Positions 59,021 through 64,000 of a stretch of DNA of 64,000 nucleotides are shown here, piece after piece (the first letter of the stretch is position 1; every line of letters starts with the position of its first letter). The notes beneath the pieces are model-generated. The model was not told the origin of the DNA. It saw nothing but the letters and a program-made list of their open reading frames with translations, and did not search any database. A program made the translations under genes and the position numbers. The DNA is from Owenia fusiformis (taxonomy: Eukaryota; Annelida; Polychaeta; Sabellida; Oweniidae): contig CAIIXF020000012.1 of NCBI GenBank assembly GCA_903813345.2, positions 26,918,684 to 26,982,683 of the forward strand, written 5' to 3'.

Positions 59021-59844
59021 TTGTAATATCAATGTCAAATAACATGAATTTACTCATTTTGTTAATTTAAAAAGTCATATTTTTCCTGTAAATTAAATCA
59101 AAATTAATGATTATTTATTAGATTATTTGATTGTGATATTTGAGCAAGATTTGTATTTTGGTGTACAATCTTTTGTGTTCTTACTTTATTGAAAATTTAA
59201 AAATAACTTAATGTCTGCCCATGTGATATTCTATTATTTCTTCATAAACACTTATGACATTTATGCTCTTTTCATCTCAACAGCTATGTCAATATTATGA
59301 AAATAATAATAAAGAATATGAAAGATACACATCTATATTCTACAACAGTCTAGTGTTTTAGTATTTTTTCTACTCATATCTGATATGCTTTGTGAACGGA
59401 TGTTGACCCTTTGAATTGCATATGGACTTTGAGACTGGATTTTATATTATCTATCCCACATCATTTGAGACTGAATACTCTATCTTTTATGAGTACTAGT
59501 ATCTACAACTATTTTTGATGTTATGAGCATTGGCTATCAATTTTTTCAATTTTTCTTCAACATGTATTGTAATGACTTCAGTATGAATGAAATGTCCCCT
59601 GGTGTTCTGGTCCTGGATTGTGATATTGGTTCTCGATTGGAGGGGGAGGGGGATGTTAGGCATTGTTTCTTTTCACGTTAGATCATGGTTTTGGGATATA
59701 GTATGTATATAGGGTCTACTTTTCTTATGACAGATTTACACTTACAGTTTGCTTTTCTTGTTGGGTTTCTTTAAAGTTTTTAGTCACCCTTCCCTTTGGC
59801 ATTTATAAGTTTTTCTTATATATACATTGTAATTCAATAATATG
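59021..59844. other. Intergenic, nothing recognised
   Basis: AT-rich DNA with an AATAATAAAGAATATG stretch near 59302 and a purine tract GGAGGGGGAGGGGGAT near 59640. No exon or RNA gene. Confidence 0.5.
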
Positions 59845-59990
59845 AGGTTATATAATGGTTGACTCCGTATATCGTGTTTATACTCAAGTGCGTGAGTATA
59901 TGATATATTCACGAGTGACTGAAGGGAACGAGTGAATATATCATATACTCACGAAAGTATAGCGATATACAGAATCAACCATTATATGAT
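59845..59990. repeat. 146-bp hairpin
   Basis: Arms of about 60 bp (TATAATGGTTGACTCCGTATATCG and complement) with inner TGAGTATATGATATATTCACGA/complement pairs around GAAGGGAACGAG. Similar in layout to the hairpins at 16563 and 35782. Confidence 0.7.
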
Positions 59991-60218
59991 CTTATTATCC
60001 CAACCTAATTTTCAATCAATAAAAGGTTAATCTAAATTCAGCAGTTGTATATCAAGTCGAAGAGTTGTATACGCTATCCAGGAGTTGTATACGCTATTCA
60101 GGAGTTGTAATATCGTTCTCAAGAGTTATATACGATGAGTGTTGGTTTTATATTGCAGTTATACAATGCTATTATACAATCATATAAAGCTCTTAGGGTG
60201 GGATAATAAAATGTTATA

Positions 60219-60415
60219 CACTCCCCTCCATATGTTTGGCAACCGGAAGTTGGATCACTTATCAAAGCCCGTTTATGATTTCTAATTTAAGAAATTCGTC
60301 AATGAGAATATCTTGTACTGAAATTAACAAACAAAATTAAGATTCAAACACTATGACATGCTTTGATTTGCTGTCCAATGTAAACTTCCAGTTGCCAAGT
60401 TTATTGAGGGGAGTG
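60219..60415. mobile_element. ~197-bp MITE, CACTCCCCTCCA ends, TA flanks, copy 2
   Basis: CACTCCCCTCCATATGTTTGG and right end GTTGCCAAGTTTATTGAGGG then GAGTG; TA on both sides. Same length and ends as 56461-56658; the interior is diverged. Confidence 0.75.
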
Positions 60416-60999
60416 TACGTATTGTACCCAGGCGGTTTTGATGAACTACATAAATAAACCCTGGATTTAGCATTTACAACTGATATATTAATGGTTATTG
60501 GATGAATATTCTATTGATAAATAATGAGTTATTCGGCCTCGGTCAACAGTAGTTTTTCGGTTTAGAGTCTTGGTATACAATTTTGCCGATTGACCTCTGA
60601 AGAGGTCAACCATTGCTAGAGTGATTAAGGTGACGACTATACAAATTGAAATTGATGCTTTGTCATCTTGACTCTTGCAAAATTTTCATTGAAAATACGT
60701 TATTTTAATGATTTCGTATTTTTAGATAATGTTGAAGAAAATATTTTGCAATGTGCGAAAATAATTTAGTCCAAGAATCAATGTATTGTTTAACGGTCAT
60801 TTCACATTGCACTGTGTCCAAGGCTTAAATAATGAAGATAAAATGTGATACTTGGTTTATGTAGTATATTTGAAGTTTTAAATACAATCACATTTACAAA
60901 CAAAAATTAAGGGGCAGACAATTCATATTTAACAATGCATCACAACCGAAGATGATTATGTCACGTGGGTGGTATTTTTGAACTTATCAAATCCCTTGA

Positions 61000-61150
61000 A
61001 GCATATTCCTACAAGCATCTTCGGCCATCTTCGGTAATCTTCGATTGCGGTTTAAACATCTTCGACCATCTTCGGTTGCGGTACAAGTACCTTCGGCCAA
61101 CGTTCGGTCAGCTTTAGTTACGGCACAAGCATCTTCGGTTGCGGTACACA
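61000..61150. repeat. CATCTTCGGyyAT/GCGGTACAAG degenerate repeat
   Basis: About seven copies of CATCTTCGG(C/T), some followed by TTGCGGTACAAG. Locally more GC-rich than the surroundings. Confidence 0.6.
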
Positions 61151-61334
61151 ATCCATTCGGCTTGCATATAATTAACATGGACTAAATTCTTGATAACATT
61201 TACATTAATAACAAAACACATACTACAAAATAATTTTAGATACTGGACCATGCATTCCAAAACAAATTATACTTATAAATACCAAACATCATAATTACTA
61301 AGACACCAATATTTTCTAAAATAACAAGGCATTA

Positions 61335-61432
61335 TGCAAAATGTCACCACCTGCTATTTGTTACAGGTCATACACTAGGAGACACAATCCACAAATATTT
61401 GGAGACAATCACACTTCTGATGGTGACATAAA
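61335..61432 (-). repeat. Dispersed ~100-bp repeat family, copy 4 (inverted)
   Basis: On the minus strand: TATGTCACCATCAG, TCTCCAAATATTTGTGGATT, GTAACAAATAGCAGGTGGTG then ACATTTTGC. Confidence 0.6.
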
Positions 61433-61930
61433 AACGAATTAAAGGCTAACCAAAATCACACTACAAATTGACAATACTGTATTCATGATTAATTTGGGGT
61501 TACTGTTTAATATTTTTGGTATTATAGTTTTGTGAGTAATTCCTCAGCTATGGTTCTTTACCAAGAAACATTTTTAGCATACTTTTTTTCAAAAGAAAAC
61601 AATAGAGACGCATACATTTGAAATAAGATATTTTAATCGCTATTTTGACAGTTCCTGATACCAATTAGAAGTCTTTTTTACACACCAAATTCGCCAAATA
61701 AAGTTGGTTGGCAAATTAAGAATAACATATTCATATTTTTACTATAAGTACAACAGTGGACAACGATTAAATTTTTAAATAATATATAACATTTACAAAT
61801 ATCAAAAAGTTAAACATATTTAAAATTATTTCTGGGTTATATGGAAAGTATGTACAATAGACGCTTCTCAAACTTCAAATAGGTTATATTTAACCCCAAA
61901 AATTATCGGGATAGGGTTGAGTTCATGAAG

Positions 61931-62665
61931 TCAATAATACCTATGAAAAGGACAATGCTTTAGCGTCTTTCTATCATCCTTAAAATAATGCGATGGGTTC
62001 ACGAAGGCTATAATTCTTTTAGAAAGGAAAATGCTTAGCGTCTTTCTATCATCCTTAAAATAATGCGATGGGTTCACGAAGGCTATAATTCCTTTAGAAA
62101 GGACAATGCTTTAGCGTCTTTCTAACATCCTCAAATAATGCGACGAGTTCATGAAGGCAATAATTCCTTTAGAAATGACAATGCTTTAGCGTCTTTCTAT
62201 CATCCTCAAAATAATGCGACGAGTTCATGAAGGCAATAATTCCTTTAGAAAGGACAATGCTTTAGCGTCTTTCTAACATCTTCAAAATAATACGATGAGT
62301 TCATGAAGTCAATAATTATTTTAGAAAGGACAATGCTTTAGCGTCTTTCTTACATCCTCAAAATAATGCGATGAGTTCATGAAGTCAATAATTCCAGGTG
62401 AAAGGACAATGCTTTAGCGTCTTTCTAGAATCCTCAAAATAATACGATGAGTTCATGAAGTCAATAATTCCTATGGAAAGGACAATGCTTTAGCGTCTTT
62501 CTAACATCCTCAAAATAATGCGATGAGTTCATGAAGGCAATAATTCCTATGGAAAGGACAATGCTTTAGCGTCTTTCTAACATCCTCAAAATAATGCGAT
62601 GAGTTCATGAAGGCAATAATTCCTATGGAAAGGACAATGCTTTAGCGTCTTTCTACCATCCTCAA
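61931..62665. repeat. 76-bp tandem repeat, 9-10 copies, beside the GPCR 3' end
   Basis: Unit contains GGACAATGCTTTAGCGTCTT, TCTAACATCCTCAAAATAAT, GCGATGAGTTCATGAAGGCA and ATAATTCCTATGGAAA. AGAAAGGAC...GTCTTTCT can pair within each unit. The array ends about 57 bp from the GPCR stop codon and thus probably lies in its 3' UTR. Confidence 0.93.
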
Positions 62666-62721
62666 CACAATTCGAGTGTGACAGGCTGATGTCAGCATTA
62701 CTTCTAACAAAAATGTTTATG

Positions 62722-64000
62722 TTAAACTGCTACTTTTTCACTCTCAGTGTCCACGGTTTGCAATGCTACAATATTCACAATATGCTTCAAAGGCTCAGAG
62801 GAAGACAATGTACTCGGCTCAGACGACCTACGGTAATATCTAACGCACATCTTGCAATCACACGAACAATTATCGCACGAGAAGTTGCTAATTGTGTAGA
62901 TCATCGGGTTGATGGCACTGTTAATCGGCAGAACAAATACGCTGATGTAAGCAAATATTTCACCTGGAAAATAGAAAGAAAATTATATCGGGGCAGTTCA
63001 ATAAGTTTCGCACAAGTCCAACAAAATGAATATATATTAGTCATTAACGTGTTAATGTTTATATTTGGCCAGTGGTACGTTCAGCTAAAAACAGTCTAGT
63101 AGTCTAGTAAAAGGAGAATTCATCTGAGCTTGAGTAGAATTTGAACTGAACCTACAAATAATTACCAACTACCCGAATAGATAAAAATGTTTACCCGGTA
63201 GTTCAACGCCCTGTTGAGAGATGAACCCGAGTAGTGATATAGGGACCCAGCAGCACATATCTGTGGCGACAATCCAAATCATCTTTCTTGCCATCTTGAT
63301 GTCCTGACTTGACGTAGGTCCACGGATGGTTCCATGGCAATAAGCGGAATAGAACATCGCCATATAGCCGGCTGCTATGATAACAAACCCAATCAAAGTG
63401 GCCACATTGAATATGGCAAATGCGTACTCCCATCCCTTAAAGGTAAAGTCAGAAAGAATTAATGGGAGGCAAAACCCAGACTGGGAAAAGTATTCATAAG
63501 GACCAAAGTAGCTCAAAGGTAGAAGAGGCAATCCAGAGAGGACAATAAAGACAATCCAACCAAGTGCCATGATGATGTTGGCAGAGCGTTTTTTCATGTG
63601 AAGATGAGAGCTGAAGGGAAAGACGATTCTGAAAAATCTATCCAATGTCATAATGACAAGGATAAACACTGACATCACGCTTGAAAGAGATGCAGAAAAT
63701 CCAGCAAACATACAGATCGTTCCGTTAACCCAATAGTACCGATTTTCAGCATACTCCCCTCTAAACTTCACATCCATTGCCGCGATAATGATGATATAAA
63801 TGCTCATGAGTAAATCAGAGACTGATAAATTCATTATCATCATTGTGTTAACGCCCGTGCTTTGATTCTGCTCACGTAAACGAACACCCAAGGCTGTAAG
63901 GTTGCCGATAAATATCAGTATACCAACTGCCCAGAACGAGTACCGCAGGACATCACTCTTTATAAGGTCTGCACACGTCGACAAGAATTCAGCTTTACAC
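62722..64000 (-). CDS. Leucine-rich-repeat GPCR, GRL101/relaxin-receptor-like, 7TM part (5' truncated)
   Basis: Two exons are seen: 64000-63195 (open to the window edge) and 62963-62722, joined in frame, about 348 residues. All seven membrane segments are present. TM1 follows a cysteine hinge (CKAEFLSTCADLIKSDVLRY). TM2 has MNLSVSDLLMSIY, TM3 ends in MTLDRFFRIVFPF (DRF instead of DRY), TM6 has CCWVPISLLGF, TM7 has LPINSAINPMIYTISN. The short tail is cysteine rich (CDNCSCDCKMC, palmitoylation candidates) and ends SEKVAV. The hinge and TM1-TM3 sequences resemble the snail receptor GRL101 and type C LGRs (RXFP1/2). The ectodomain with LDLa and leucine-rich repeats would lie beyond the window. 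Ligand unknown; relaxin-like peptides are a family-based guess. Confidence 0.82.

Noticed and set aside
62689-63099. 136-codon plus-strand frame
   Set aside because: Antisense of the last GPCR exon, which has TM7 motif NPMIY and correct splice sites.

Overview
This is intron-rich animal nuclear DNA. All gene models are split genes with GT-AG introns and every exon junction keeps frame. No prokaryotic gene organisation is present. The gene set is two-pore channel 1, TSEN15, BOLA2, a cysteine-form SelO, PP1 catalytic subunit, a long ankyrin protein and a GRL101/relaxin-receptor-like GPCR. Together with AT-rich introns full of minisatellites and MITEs, it suggests a non-vertebrate, probably marine, metazoan (lophotrochozoan or invertebrate deuterostome). 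The sequence alone does not fix the phylum.

Layout, left to right: (1) 486-5881 (+), the C-terminal part of two-pore channel 1 (10 exons; the 5' part lies outside). (2) 9577-10092 (-), a single-exon TSEN15 lying only 66 bp downstream of (3) BOLA2 (-, 10159-15080, 3 exons). BOLA2 intron 1 holds a 3.3 kb Mutator-like element and its intron 2 is largely an 18-copy 30-bp minisatellite. (4) SELENOO (+, 15415-19986, 5 exons), head to head with BOLA2 across 334 bp, encoding Cys where vertebrate SelO has Sec. (5) PP1 catalytic subunit (-, 23357-43248, 7 exons, 327 aa), whose introns hold two ~123-bp minisatellites, a 1.29 kb CAC/GTG-ended transposon, a mariner remnant with ~200-bp TIRs, a TTAA-flanked MITE and a tyrosine-recombinase (Crypton/DUF3504-like) remnant. 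(6) An ankyrin-repeat protein (+, 43317-56139, 16 exons, 1079 aa predicted), head to head with PP1 only 68 bp away, with two ~0.85-0.89 kb fold-back elements in its introns. (7) The 3' part of a leucine-rich-repeat GPCR (-, 62722-64000+).

The genes do not form a pathway. BOLA2 serves cytosolic iron-sulfur cluster delivery, TSEN15 tRNA splicing, SelO AMPylation, PP1 dephosphorylation, TPC1 endolysosomal cation release. The interest lies in the architecture: two tight bidirectional promoters, a near-contiguous BOLA2-TSEN15 pair, a decayed duplicate exon in TPC1, and at least three full-length DNA transposons with CAC...GTG ends and 5-bp target duplications. No long intact transposase, no rRNA, no CRISPR and no confident functional tRNA gene were seen.
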